DNA from: Calditrichota bacterium
GTDB taxonomy: Bacteria; Electryoneota; B3-LCP
Direction of reading: 5' to 3'
NCBI GenBank assembly: GCA_020051775.1
Contig: JAGVQJ010000132.1
Coordinates: 1 to 47,764, forward strand
Length of the DNA: 47,764 nt
A program made the position numbers and the translations under genes. The notes under the pieces were generated by a model. It saw nothing but the letters and a program-made list of their open reading frames with translations, searched no databases and was not told the origin of the DNA. This document shows positions 1-7,853 of the stretch, piece by piece. The stretch's first letter is position 1. Every line of letters starts with the position of its first letter.

Positions 1-342
1 CGGCGACCCGATCTCATCTTGTTGATGGCGGAAAAGGGATTAAAGTCCAACCTGCATGGAGCTCACGACCGAACCATCATTCTGTTCGATCCGGGAACTG
101 TAAAGATGACTTTTGATAGCCCGGGCCGAAAAACTGCTTGTAGCTTTCTGGAAATGGCGTTGAACGAATTCAATGACCGCGACGCGGCCATGATCATCGC
201 GCTGGGCGCGGTGGTCGAAGCTACAAAAGTATTTCCTTGGGAACACCTGGAACAAGTCGTGGAGGACTGGTCCGGGGCGGAGGCGTGGGGGAAGAATCGG
301 AAGGCGTTGGAGCGGGGGAAAGAGTTGGTTGTGAAAGGATAG
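1..342 (+). CDS. 2-oxoacid:ferredoxin oxidoreductase gamma subunit, C-terminal part (cut by window edge)
   Basis: The reading frame is open from base 1, so the gene begins left of the window and the true start is not visible. The visible 113 residues resemble the C-terminal half of the gamma (PFOR domain III-type) subunit of 2-oxoacid:acceptor oxidoreductases. They include a conserved helix with IIALGAVVEATKVFP, and a tail NRKALERGKELV that matches the family's usual NLKAFEAG ending (iorB at 9668 ends the same way). In the family this subunit helps oxidise a 2-oxoacid to an acyl-CoA with reduction of ferredoxin. Which 2-oxoacid cannot be told from this fragment. Codon use is GC-rich like iorA/iorB and unlike the next two genes. 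The alpha and beta subunits would be expected just upstream. Confidence 0.6.
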   Translation, partial: RRPDLILLMAEKGLKSNLHGAHDRTIILFDPGTVKMTFDSPGRKTACSFLEMALNEFNDRDAAMIIALGAVVEATKVFPWEHLEQVVEDWSGAEAWGKNRKALERGKELVVKG

Positions 343-424
343 GCTTTTAAGCGGTATTAAACCAGAACCCCTGATATATTGGCGGAGCGCATAATACTGA
401 TTGAACCAGTCAATTGAGGGAAGT

Positions 425-1612
425 ATGTATAATGACCAAGAATTGGAAAAAATGCTGAAAGACCTTGAATCCGATTTGGTCGAGCGGAAAGAGTCGATTA
501 CTCAGGGTGAGAAGATTAAACGAATGATTTGCGCGTTGGCAAATGATTTACCCCAGCATGGTAAACCAGGGGTAATATTTATTGGCGCGAAAGATGATGG
601 GTCGTGCGCAAATTTAAAAATTACTGACGATTTAATGCAGAAGGTAGCACAATATCGTTTAGAGGGAAATATATTACCAGTACCAAATATGCTATTAGAG
701 AAAAAAATAATCAACAATTGCGAAATGCTTTTGGTCTTTGTTCACCCCTCCGATTATCCTCCCGTAAGTTATAAACGGCAGACTTGGATTCGCACTGGAT
801 CGGTATTAGCTCTGGCGACTCGCGAGGAGGAAACACGCTTGGCTGAGCGTCGAAGATCAAAGGATATTCCTTTTGACTATCGTGCCGTTGATGGAGCCAA
901 TCTTGATGATCTTGACATTGAGTTTTTCGAACAAACATACCTTCCCATTGCCATATCACCAGAAATTTTAGAAAGAAATCAGAGATCCCTTGAACATCAA
1001 TTAAGGGCGCTGAGGATGTTATCTAATGAAGGCATCCCCACCTATGGTGCAATATTAACATTAGGGAAGGCCTCATTGAATTTTATCCCGGGTGCTTTCA
1101 TCCAATTTTTACGAATTGAAGGAACGCGGTTGACGGACCCGATCAAAGATCAAAAAACTTTATCAGGGCCACTCTTTCAAATTCTACCAGAATTGGATGA
1201 TCTCCTTAAAATAAATATTTCGATTAGAGTCGACCCTGTAACTGGTCCTCGCGAGCTCAATTATCCTGACTATCCAATTGCAGCCCTTTTACAGCTCGTA
1301 AGAAACGCCATAATGCATCGGAATTATGAGAGTTCCAATGCGCCAATCCGCATTCATTGGTTCTCCGATCATATCGAAATACTTAATCCTGGAGGCCTTT
1401 ATGGACAAGTCAATGAGGCCAATTTCGGTACGGGAGTTACCGATTATAGGAATCCCTTATTAGCCGAGACTTTGCGGGTAATGGGATACGTGCAACGTTA
1501 CGGCATGGGGATACCCCTGGCAAAACAGGAACTAGCGAAAAACAATAATCCGGAACCTGAATTCATTATTGATAGAAGTAATTTCCTTGTGAAAATTAGG
1601 AGCCGGTCATGA
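425..1612 (+). CDS. AlbA_2 (Schlafen-like) DNA-binding protein with C-terminal HATPase domain
   Basis: 395 residues. Residues 1-130 look like an AlbA_2/Schlafen AAA_4 domain: an acidic start with ESDLVERKES, then GKPGVIFIGAKDDG near 47-60. Residues 285-370 look like the GHKL-type HATPase_c_4 domain, with RNAIMHRNY as the N-box, NPGGLYG, and RYGMGIPLAK. Proteins of this build are usually annotated as putative transcriptional regulators or ATP-binding proteins, and some sit in defence islands; the exact activity is unknown. I chose ATG 425 because GAGGG lies six to nine bases upstream; an in-frame TTG at 401 lacks such a site. The gene overlaps the ParA-like gene by ATGA, so the two are likely translationally coupled. 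Base composition is clearly more AT-rich than the metabolic genes on either side, suggesting horizontal gain. Confidence 0.75.
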   Translation: MYNDQELEKMLKDLESDLVERKESITQGEKIKRMICALANDLPQHGKPGVIFIGAKDDGSCANLKITDDLMQKVAQYRLEGNILPVPNMLLEKKIINNCEMLLVFVHPSDYPPVSYKRQTWIRTGSVLALATREEETRLAERRRSKDIPFDYRAVDGANLDDLDIEFFEQTYLPIAISPEILERNQRSLEHQLRALRMLSNEGIPTYGAILTLGKASLNFIPGAFIQFLRIEGTRLTDPIKDQKTLSGPLFQILPELDDLLKINISIRVDPVTGPRELNYPDYPIAALLQLVRNAIMHRNYESSNAPIRIHWFSDHIEILNPGGLYGQVNEANFGTGVTDYRNPLLAETLRVMGYVQRYGMGIPLAKQELAKNNNPEPEFIIDRSNFLVKIRSRS

Positions 1613-2604
1613 AAACTATTGTATTATTTAATAACAAAGGCGGAGTGGGGAAAACCTCATTGGTTTATCATCTCGCCTGGTTATTTGCTGACCAGGGCTT
1701 AAGCGTTATTGCAGCAGATCTTGATCCCCAGGCCAATCTCACCTCTATGTTTTTGGATGAGGATCGTCTGGAAGCTTTATGGGAACCAGATCCTTCTCCA
1801 CAGACCGTTCGGGGATTTATTGATCCTATCTTGCGAGGAGTGGGCGATATTCGTAATCCATATATCGAAAACATCGCAGACAATCTCGGATTACTATGTG
1901 GAGATATTGGGTTGACGACTTTTGAAGATAAATTATCCGACGCTTGGCCCCGTTGTTTAGAGGGCAAAGAAGACGCCTTCAGATATACCTCCGCATTTTA
2001 CCGGATCATTCTTCAGGCTTCAAATGAAAGAAATGCTGATCTTGTTCTCATTGACGTGGGACCAAATCTCGGAGCCATTAATCGTGCGGCCATTATAGCT
2101 GCACAATATGTTGTAGTGCCCTTAACGCCGGATCTATTTTCAATTCAAGGATTACGAAACCTTGGACCTACTCTTGTAGAATGGCGTAGCGGCTGGGATA
2201 AACGCCTTGACTCAAGCCCCAAAGATCTTGATTTACCAAGTTCCGGAATGATACCGGTTGGCTATGTAATTATGCAACATAGCATTCGGTTGGACCGCCC
2301 CGCCAAGGCATATGGGAAATGGGCCTCCAGAATTCCAACGGTATATCGGGAAAAAGTCTTAATGGAATCAACTGCAGCGGGTACTTTATTTGAAAACGAT
2401 AATTATCAACTTGCCATGATTAAACATTACCGAAGCCTAATGCCTATGGCTATGGAAGCACGCAAACCCATTTTTCATCTTAAGCCCGCTGACGGTGCCA
2501 TTGGCGCGCACATGGAGGCAGTTCAGGAATGCAGAAAAGATTTCGAGCAGTTGGCAAAAGCCATTGAAATGAAATGTGAAATTTCCATGTCGACGACAGA
2601 ATAG
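1609..2604 (+). CDS. ParA/MinD-family AAA ATPase (deviant Walker A)
   Basis: 331 residues. The N-terminus carries the ParA-type deviant Walker motif KGGVGKTS (10-17). A typical switch DLDPQANLT (38-46) and a later LIDVGPNLGAINRAA (about 145-160) follow. It is longer than a minimal ParA (about 250 residues), with extra segments around 75-130 and 190-260. No ParB-like gene or obvious parS site is next to it, so a plasmid or chromosome partition role is not supported. It overlaps the AlbA_2/HATPase gene by four bases, and the two form an isolated two-gene AT-rich cassette between core metabolic genes. An ATP-driven switch or sensor working with the upstream protein is an inference. The ATPase family call is firm, the role is open. 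Confidence 0.8.
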   Translation: MKTIVLFNNKGGVGKTSLVYHLAWLFADQGLSVIAADLDPQANLTSMFLDEDRLEALWEPDPSPQTVRGFIDPILRGVGDIRNPYIENIADNLGLLCGDIGLTTFEDKLSDAWPRCLEGKEDAFRYTSAFYRIILQASNERNADLVLIDVGPNLGAINRAAIIAAQYVVVPLTPDLFSIQGLRNLGPTLVEWRSGWDKRLDSSPKDLDLPSSGMIPVGYVIMQHSIRLDRPAKAYGKWASRIPTVYREKVLMESTAAGTLFENDNYQLAMIKHYRSLMPMAMEARKPIFHLKPADGAIGAHMEAVQECRKDFEQLAKAIEMKCEISMSTTE

Positions 2605-2637
2605 CTGAAGTCAATTAATATCAATTGGTTACGATTC

Positions 2638-3795
2638 ATGCCCTTACCCGACCTTTACCAAATAGACGCCCTCTTCACGGAAGACGAACTCATGGTGCGT
2701 GACGCCGTACGCGAATTCGTGGCGGAGCGCATCATGCCTGGGATTCGGCAGTGGAACCGCGAGGGGAGATTTCCGTCCGAGTTAATTCAGCCGATGGCTC
2801 GGCTGGGTATGCTGGGAGCATACTTGAAAGGTTACGGTTGCGCCGGAGTCAGCTACAACGCCTACGGGTTGATGATGCAGGAGCTGGAGGCCGGAGATTC
2901 CGGTTTCCGCAGCTTTGTTTCGGTGCAAAACGGTCTGGTCATGTACCCGATTTTCACCTTCGGTACGCAAGAGCAGAAGGATCGCTGGCTGCCGAAACTG
3001 GCTACCGGCGAAGCAGTCGGCTGTTTCGGCTTGACCGAGCCGGATTTCGGCTCCAATCCGAGCGGTATCATCACTACGGCTCGCAAGGTCAAGGGCGGGT
3101 ATGTCTTGAACGGCGTCAAGCGCTGGGCGACCAATGCCACCATCGCCGACGTCGCCATTGTCTGGGCCAAGCTGGATGGGAAGATCCACGGCTTTCTGGT
3201 TGAAAAGGGCACGCCCGGTTTCTCCGCTCCGGAAATCACCGGCAAATGGTCGCTGCGGGTTTCGGTCAGCAGCGAAATCCATTTGGATGACTGCCACATT
3301 CCCGAAGAAAACATTCTATCCGAAGCGAAGGGATTGAAGGCTCCGCTGATGTGCCTGAACCAGGCGCGCTACTCCATTGCCTGGGGAGCCATCGGCGCGG
3401 CGCGGGCCTGCTTGGAGGAGACTCTAGAATACGCCAAGACTCGCGTGCAGTTCGACCGCCCCATCGCCGGTTTCCAATTGGTGCAGGCCAAATTCGCGCA
3501 GATGTGGACGGATGTCACCAATGCTCAGCTTTTATGTTACCGCCTGGGGCAGCTCATGGATCAGGCCATAGCCAAACCGGCGGCCATCTCTATGGCCAAG
3601 CGTAACAACGTGGCCATCGCCCTGAACACAGCGCGAGTATGCCGCGACATCCTGGGCGCTTCCGGCATCTGTGACGATTACAATATCATCCGCCACATGA
3701 ACAACCTGGAATCGGTCTACACCTACGAGGGCACGCACGACATCCAGACGCTGATTTTAGGGCAGGAGTTGACGGGGTTGGCGGCGTATACGTAG
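2638..3795 (+). CDS. Acyl-CoA dehydrogenase, glutaryl-CoA dehydrogenase type
   Basis: 385 residues, full family length, with N-terminal helical, middle beta and C-terminal helical acyl-CoA dehydrogenase domains. The signature CFGLTEPDFGSNPSG (129-143) and the C-terminal YEGTHDIQTLILG with catalytic base Glu364 are both present. The EGTHDI context and GFRSFVSVQNGLV (89-101), which carries the Arg and Ser that bind the distal carboxylate in glutaryl-CoA dehydrogenase, favour that subfamily. Such flavoenzymes oxidise glutaryl-CoA, decarboxylating it to crotonyl-CoA or, in some anaerobes, forming glutaconyl-CoA. The sequence alone does not separate these. It is GC-rich and sits between two AT-rich cassettes, so it probably once adjoined the gamma-subunit gene and iorA. 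A role in aromatic compound, lysine or tryptophan breakdown is inferred. Confidence 0.85.
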   Translation: MPLPDLYQIDALFTEDELMVRDAVREFVAERIMPGIRQWNREGRFPSELIQPMARLGMLGAYLKGYGCAGVSYNAYGLMMQELEAGDSGFRSFVSVQNGLVMYPIFTFGTQEQKDRWLPKLATGEAVGCFGLTEPDFGSNPSGIITTARKVKGGYVLNGVKRWATNATIADVAIVWAKLDGKIHGFLVEKGTPGFSAPEITGKWSLRVSVSSEIHLDDCHIPEENILSEAKGLKAPLMCLNQARYSIAWGAIGAARACLEETLEYAKTRVQFDRPIAGFQLVQAKFAQMWTDVTNAQLLCYRLGQLMDQAIAKPAAISMAKRNNVAIALNTARVCRDILGASGICDDYNIIRHMNNLESVYTYEGTHDIQTLILGQELTGLAAYT

Positions 3796-3846
3796 TTTTA
3801 GATTGAGTATCCACCTATTGCATTTGTCACCACGGAGAAAGGGACG

Positions 3847-5079
3847 ATGAAAGAGATACCTGAAAGCACAATTGAGATAGTCGCAAAACACATCAACGAC
3901 CGTAGTAATAAGTCCTATAAGATCCCCATTATAGGTAGTTTAGATAATTCTGAGACTCCGCAGTTTTTTGAGATAATTGACTTTGCTGAAATCGATAGTT
4001 CTGAAAGGCGATATTACGCAATTGATGGCAGCTATAATAGTCAAGAATTCTATAATGGGTTGTCTATAGGTCTTTATACAGCGGGCTATATATGCTATCA
4101 CAAGGGTACTCAGATAAGATTGAATGACTTGGATGATCCGGTGATTTTGGGTAAGGCGTATTACCCTGATAATATTTTAATAACTAAAGATGAACACATG
4201 ACAGCAATTTACGATGAATTATTAAGCCTAAAGCCAGTAGATCAAATGTTACACTTTTTCAAAACAGATCCTAATGAAGTTTTTGCATATAATAAAGAAA
4301 ATATATGCAGCCGTCTCGCCACACTATTACCGTTCTGTCAAGAAATTTTAGAATGGGCATTAGTTCTGGAAATTGCTTCTTTGGAGCAAACAAAGAAAGA
4401 TGATTTTATCTTGATGGATGGAGATTTGAGATCCTTGTATATTAAACCTGAGCAATTAGTCAAACTGGGGAAGCATATTAGCCAAACTGGTCTTCATATT
4501 GTTGGGGTTACAAAACGTTCACCAATCAAAATGGAGCTATCCTATACACTGAAACACATAGACAATTATTTGCAAGATCAACTGAAGAAAAAGTACCCTT
4601 TCAAAGCGAGAGACCCCAAAAGGCAAAAATTGTGCTGCTGGTTCGAGGTTCCTGATGAGGTATTGGATTCCTCCTACTCAGGAAATATGTACCGTAAAAA
4701 AGATATTCGTGGGGGAAGAGGTTTTGGCCTTTTCATGGTAGCCAGATTGGATTATGTTGAAAAACTACAAAACTACGACTGGGTGATAGTTGATGTAAAC
4801 ATCTTCGATGCGCTTCCAGATGTGGAAAAGGAGGGTAGTAAATCCAATCGGAATATGGGGTATTTAAAAAATATATTTTGCGAGCTGACTCGATTGACGC
4901 AGGAGCATTATATTCTAGGTTATCCGTACCCTCTTGTGGATGCGCACAACTTTGTATCGCTAAAAAAGAATTTCAAGGACGAGATAATGAAGCGGGTTAA
5001 ACTCGCCCTTTACCAAGATCAAAGAATGGATAATATAGACATAGAAAACCTTTTCTTAGATACGCACGATCGCTTCTAA
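3847..5079 (+). CDS. nurA: NurA-domain 5'-3' nuclease
   Basis: 410 residues with the NurA nuclease pattern: YYAIDGSYNS with Asp60, an acidic helix ALVLEIASLE (Glu175), DFILMDGDL with Asp191, GVTKRS (220-225), and C-terminal GYPYPLVDAHNF (358-369). In archaea NurA is an RNase H-like nuclease that binds HerA and resects DNA ends. Here the next gene encodes a HerA-like ATPase 12 bases downstream, so a complex is expected. ATG 3847 follows GGAG and AAAGGG sequence. The gene is AT-rich relative to the dehydrogenase before it. Bacterial nurA-herA pairs are commonly horizontally moved and linked to DNA processing or defence. The nuclease call is strong; the substrate is not known. Confidence 0.85.
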   Translation: MKEIPESTIEIVAKHINDRSNKSYKIPIIGSLDNSETPQFFEIIDFAEIDSSERRYYAIDGSYNSQEFYNGLSIGLYTAGYICYHKGTQIRLNDLDDPVILGKAYYPDNILITKDEHMTAIYDELLSLKPVDQMLHFFKTDPNEVFAYNKENICSRLATLLPFCQEILEWALVLEIASLEQTKKDDFILMDGDLRSLYIKPEQLVKLGKHISQTGLHIVGVTKRSPIKMELSYTLKHIDNYLQDQLKKKYPFKARDPKRQKLCCWFEVPDEVLDSSYSGNMYRKKDIRGGRGFGLFMVARLDYVEKLQNYDWVIVDVNIFDALPDVEKEGSKSNRNMGYLKNIFCELTRLTQEHYILGYPYPLVDAHNFVSLKKNFKDEIMKRVKLALYQDQRMDNIDIENLFLDTHDRF

Positions 5080-5091
5080 AGGAGAGCAAAA

Positions 5092-6729
5092 ATGGACCGC
5101 AAAGATTTTGGTGTTCTCTACGGACAGAAGACCACTGATGACTCAATTTTGATTTACTCATCATATGAGGATTCAAAGGCTAGTCCGAACACGGGTGATT
5201 TTATCGTCCTGACTCCCCGAGATGAAGAGGGCACCAAGTATTTAGCCAGAGTAGAAGCAGAAGTGTACGACGAAGACCCTATTTTCCGCTCACAGGATAA
5301 AACCTTAGTCGCGGTTCATTTTGCCCGTATTGCTGAAAGGGAACTTTCCGAAAGAGATAAACAGAAAATATTCAGTTATACCTATAATGTGCGAATTTTA
5401 GGTACTTTTACGAGCGATGGAAAAGACTTTACAACCGCTGTCCGAAAGCTCCCAACAGTTGGATATCATGCCAGGTACTTGTCCTCGCGCGAGATTGAAA
5501 ATATACTTAACCGTGAAAATGCTAAAGGAGCACCTATCGGTCATCTTTGTATTGGGGAGAATGTGCAAGAAAAGGAAATACTCTTTGACGTTGACAAATT
5601 AAGGAATAATCGTACCATGATTTTTGCACAATCAGGGTTTGGCAAAACTAATCTTGCCAAAGTATTACTTCATCAATTAGTAAAAGAGCGTGGCTATGGA
5701 AAATTAATATTTGATTTAAATGGTGAATATTTCCTTCGTGGGGACAAAACCTATGGCCTCGGTGATATTAACGACACTAATATAAGAGAAAATTTAGTCG
5801 TTTTTACCGACAAGGATTTTCCAGAGAAATATAAGAGTAGATTTAATCATGCTGGTAAAACTAAGCTGAATCTTGCTACTGATTTAGCTATTAGTGATTT
5901 CATGCAAACAGCACCTGGTTTAACCAATGCGGGAAGAACATTTCTGGAATTTGTAGATAGCACTCCAGATAACAGCTTATTCTTGGAAAAGGTTTTTGGC
6001 AATGATGATCCAAAACAAATTAGACAATTCGCTTACGCGAAGTTTTCATCATATTTCGAAGTAAAAGAAGGTGAGGAGAAAGAACCTAAACAGCATTTGC
6101 GAGCAATGTTAGGCGGGGTGATAAGACAATTGAAAAGTTTAATTAGTGTACATGATAATACATCTAATCTGACACGTGAAGTTTTAACCTGCCTCAGTCA
6201 CGGTAAAACTGTTATTATCGATTTATCTCTAAAGGATTCGGTAGATGCGAGTATCATATCAACAATTCTCGTGAGAAAATTATTTGAAAATAATAAATTA
6301 AACTTTACATCAGCCTCCGGAGAAATTATTAACACAGTGATTTTTGTCGAGGAAGCTCAAAATGTATTATCCGAAGAATTCGTAAAATCAAACGCAAACC
6401 CATTTGTGCGAGTAGCTAAAGAAGGACGCAAATTTGGAATAGGTTTGATCGCTGTTACACAACGACCATCTGCGATCTCGGATGAAATACGAACACAAGC
6501 AGATAACTTTTTCGCTTTTCATATGGGTAATTCCGATGATATCAAAGCACTAACGAAATCGAACGTCAACTATGACGGTGTAATTGCCAGGTTTATCCAG
6601 CGCGAGACAATAAAAGGTAACTTGTATATGGTTTCCTCTGACCAGGCGTTTGTACTGCCGTTACGAGTGAGCAAATATGAGCAGCTGGTGGAGAAAGAAA
6701 TCTATGAAGATTCTAAATTCATAGCGTAA
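5092..6729 (+). CDS. herA: HerA-like DNA translocase/helicase ATPase
   Basis: 545 residues. An N-terminal beta-rich HAS-barrel-like region (about 1-125) precedes a DUF87/FtsK-HerA motor. Walker A is AQSGFGKTNLA (179-189), followed by the HerA-typical IFDLNGEY (206-213). Walker B is VIFVEEAQ (416-423), and the sensor stretch GLIAVTQRPSAI (451-462) follows an arginine-rich AKEGRKFG. HerA forms hexameric rings that drive DNA through and feed NurA. A GGAG site precedes ATG 5092, the gene is 12 bases from nurA and 15 from the DUF4338 gene, so all three are probably one transcript. Other HerA proteins partner with Sir2 or DUF4297 effectors in anti-phage systems, which makes a defence role plausible here. 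Confidence 0.87.
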   Translation: MDRKDFGVLYGQKTTDDSILIYSSYEDSKASPNTGDFIVLTPRDEEGTKYLARVEAEVYDEDPIFRSQDKTLVAVHFARIAERELSERDKQKIFSYTYNVRILGTFTSDGKDFTTAVRKLPTVGYHARYLSSREIENILNRENAKGAPIGHLCIGENVQEKEILFDVDKLRNNRTMIFAQSGFGKTNLAKVLLHQLVKERGYGKLIFDLNGEYFLRGDKTYGLGDINDTNIRENLVVFTDKDFPEKYKSRFNHAGKTKLNLATDLAISDFMQTAPGLTNAGRTFLEFVDSTPDNSLFLEKVFGNDDPKQIRQFAYAKFSSYFEVKEGEEKEPKQHLRAMLGGVIRQLKSLISVHDNTSNLTREVLTCLSHGKTVIIDLSLKDSVDASIISTILVRKLFENNKLNFTSASGEIINTVIFVEEAQNVLSEEFVKSNANPFVRVAKEGRKFGIGLIAVTQRPSAISDEIRTQADNFFAFHMGNSDDIKALTKSNVNYDGVIARFIQRETIKGNLYMVSSDQAFVLPLRVSKYEQLVEKEIYEDSKFIA

Positions 6730-6744
6730 TGAGAGGGTTCGGAG

Positions 6745-7812
6745 ATGGACTCTAAAGAGGAAAGCAGGCAAAAGATACTTGACAACCTTGAAAGTTATGG
6801 TGTGCATTTCGATGTCACCACAGGGCGGCTTGTTGCACCCAATCTTCGTGAGATGCAGAACCAGCTTGCTCTCCAGACAAACACACGGGGGTTGAGTTAT
6901 CGGAATAAAGTCATTGATTCATTTGCCAAGCCTAATGAAATAAACATATTAAAGGTAAACCCATATCTTATTGTTGTTGACAGCATAAGGTTAAACAGAA
7001 TCTGGTCTTATGCGTGTTCTTTTTGGTCAATTCCAATAACTAACGGGTATGGAAGGAGAATCAGAATACTAGTCATTGATCGAAATAATCAGAAACTTAT
7101 TGGAATTATTGGCTTGGCCGATCCTATTATTGGATTAGGCGCTCGAGACTCTTTTATTGGATGGAGCAAAGAGCAAAAAATTAAAAGGCTCTACAATTGC
7201 ATGACGGCTTACATTCTTGGTGCAGTGCCTCCATACAATCTGATATTTGGGTCCAAGTTAGTTGCCTTGACTACGATGTTTCCACAAGTCCGAAAAATAT
7301 TCTATGAAAAATACAAAGATACAATCCCGATTATTTCAGGCAATAAAAAGATCCCGCATTTAGTTTATATTGACACATTAGGCGCTTTCGGGAAATCGGC
7401 CATTTATACTCGTCTTCAAAATTGGAAATTTGTCGGATATACAAAAGGGCAGAGTCATATTCATATCACTGCAAATGGCAGTTGGGATATGATAAAGCAA
7501 CTTGTCCCTGAATCGGCTTTTAGGACTTATAAATATGGGCAAGGACCGAATTGGAAAATGCGCATCCTTAAAGCGGGATTAAAGGAACTTGGATTTTCCA
7601 ATGATATGCTGAGTATAGGATGGCAAAGGGGTTATTATTCTTGTCCATTAGCGGAAAATTGGAAGGAATATTTAAATGGAGAGACTAATAAAATAATTTG
7701 GAAATCCTATACCGAGTCGGAGTTGATTAATTATTGGCGTGAAAAGTGGCTTATCCCAAGATTAGATAAATTGCGCGACAAATTAACTTCGTTTGAATCT
7801 AAATTACGTTGA
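6745..7812 (+). CDS. DUF4338 protein, DruA (Druantia) family
   Basis: 355 residues. I recognise the DUF4338 pattern: KLIGIIGLADPIIGLGARD then FIGWS (about 117-141), LYNCMTAYILGAVPPYN with GSKLVAL (149-174), and YTRLQNWKFVGYTKG (221-235). This family includes DruA of the type I Druantia anti-phage system; its biochemical activity is unknown to me. No signal peptide or membrane segment is visible. It lies 15 bases after herA on the same strand with a GAGAGGGTTCGGAG ribosome-binding region and shares its AT-rich composition. No other Druantia genes (no DruE-like large helicase) are present, so this is not a standard Druantia locus. The combination NurA-HerA-DUF4338 is the notable feature. Family assignment is by motif recall, not by search. 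Confidence 0.75.
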   Translation: MDSKEESRQKILDNLESYGVHFDVTTGRLVAPNLREMQNQLALQTNTRGLSYRNKVIDSFAKPNEINILKVNPYLIVVDSIRLNRIWSYACSFWSIPITNGYGRRIRILVIDRNNQKLIGIIGLADPIIGLGARDSFIGWSKEQKIKRLYNCMTAYILGAVPPYNLIFGSKLVALTTMFPQVRKIFYEKYKDTIPIISGNKKIPHLVYIDTLGAFGKSAIYTRLQNWKFVGYTKGQSHIHITANGSWDMIKQLVPESAFRTYKYGQGPNWKMRILKAGLKELGFSNDMLSIGWQRGYYSCPLAENWKEYLNGETNKIIWKSYTESELINYWREKWLIPRLDKLRDKLTSFESKLR

Positions 7813-7853
7813 GTAATTTTGCATATACATGACTCGCTACTGTGGAGAACAAT

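Noticed and set aside
1609-2604. ParA-like gene as plasmid partition system and sign of an integrated plasmid
   Set aside because: No ParB, parS-like iterons, replication or conjugation genes are seen; flanks are core metabolism.
2782-3297. Long antisense frame (171 residues) across the acyl-CoA dehydrogenase gene, and similar antisense frames over iorA, ppdK, the RND gene and the C25 gene
   Set aside because: They mirror GC-rich coding sequence, have no family features or ribosome-binding sites, and the sense genes are certain.
6745-7812. A full Druantia locus
   Set aside because: Only the DUF4338 protein is present; no DruB, DruC, DruD or the large DruE helicase is encoded nearby.
3803-7815. 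TTGAGTA at 3803-3809 and 7809-7815, bracketing the NurA-HerA-DUF4338 cassette
   Set aside because: Only seven bases and partly inside the DUF4338 stop region; a match of this length in two gaps of this size is fairly likely by chance.
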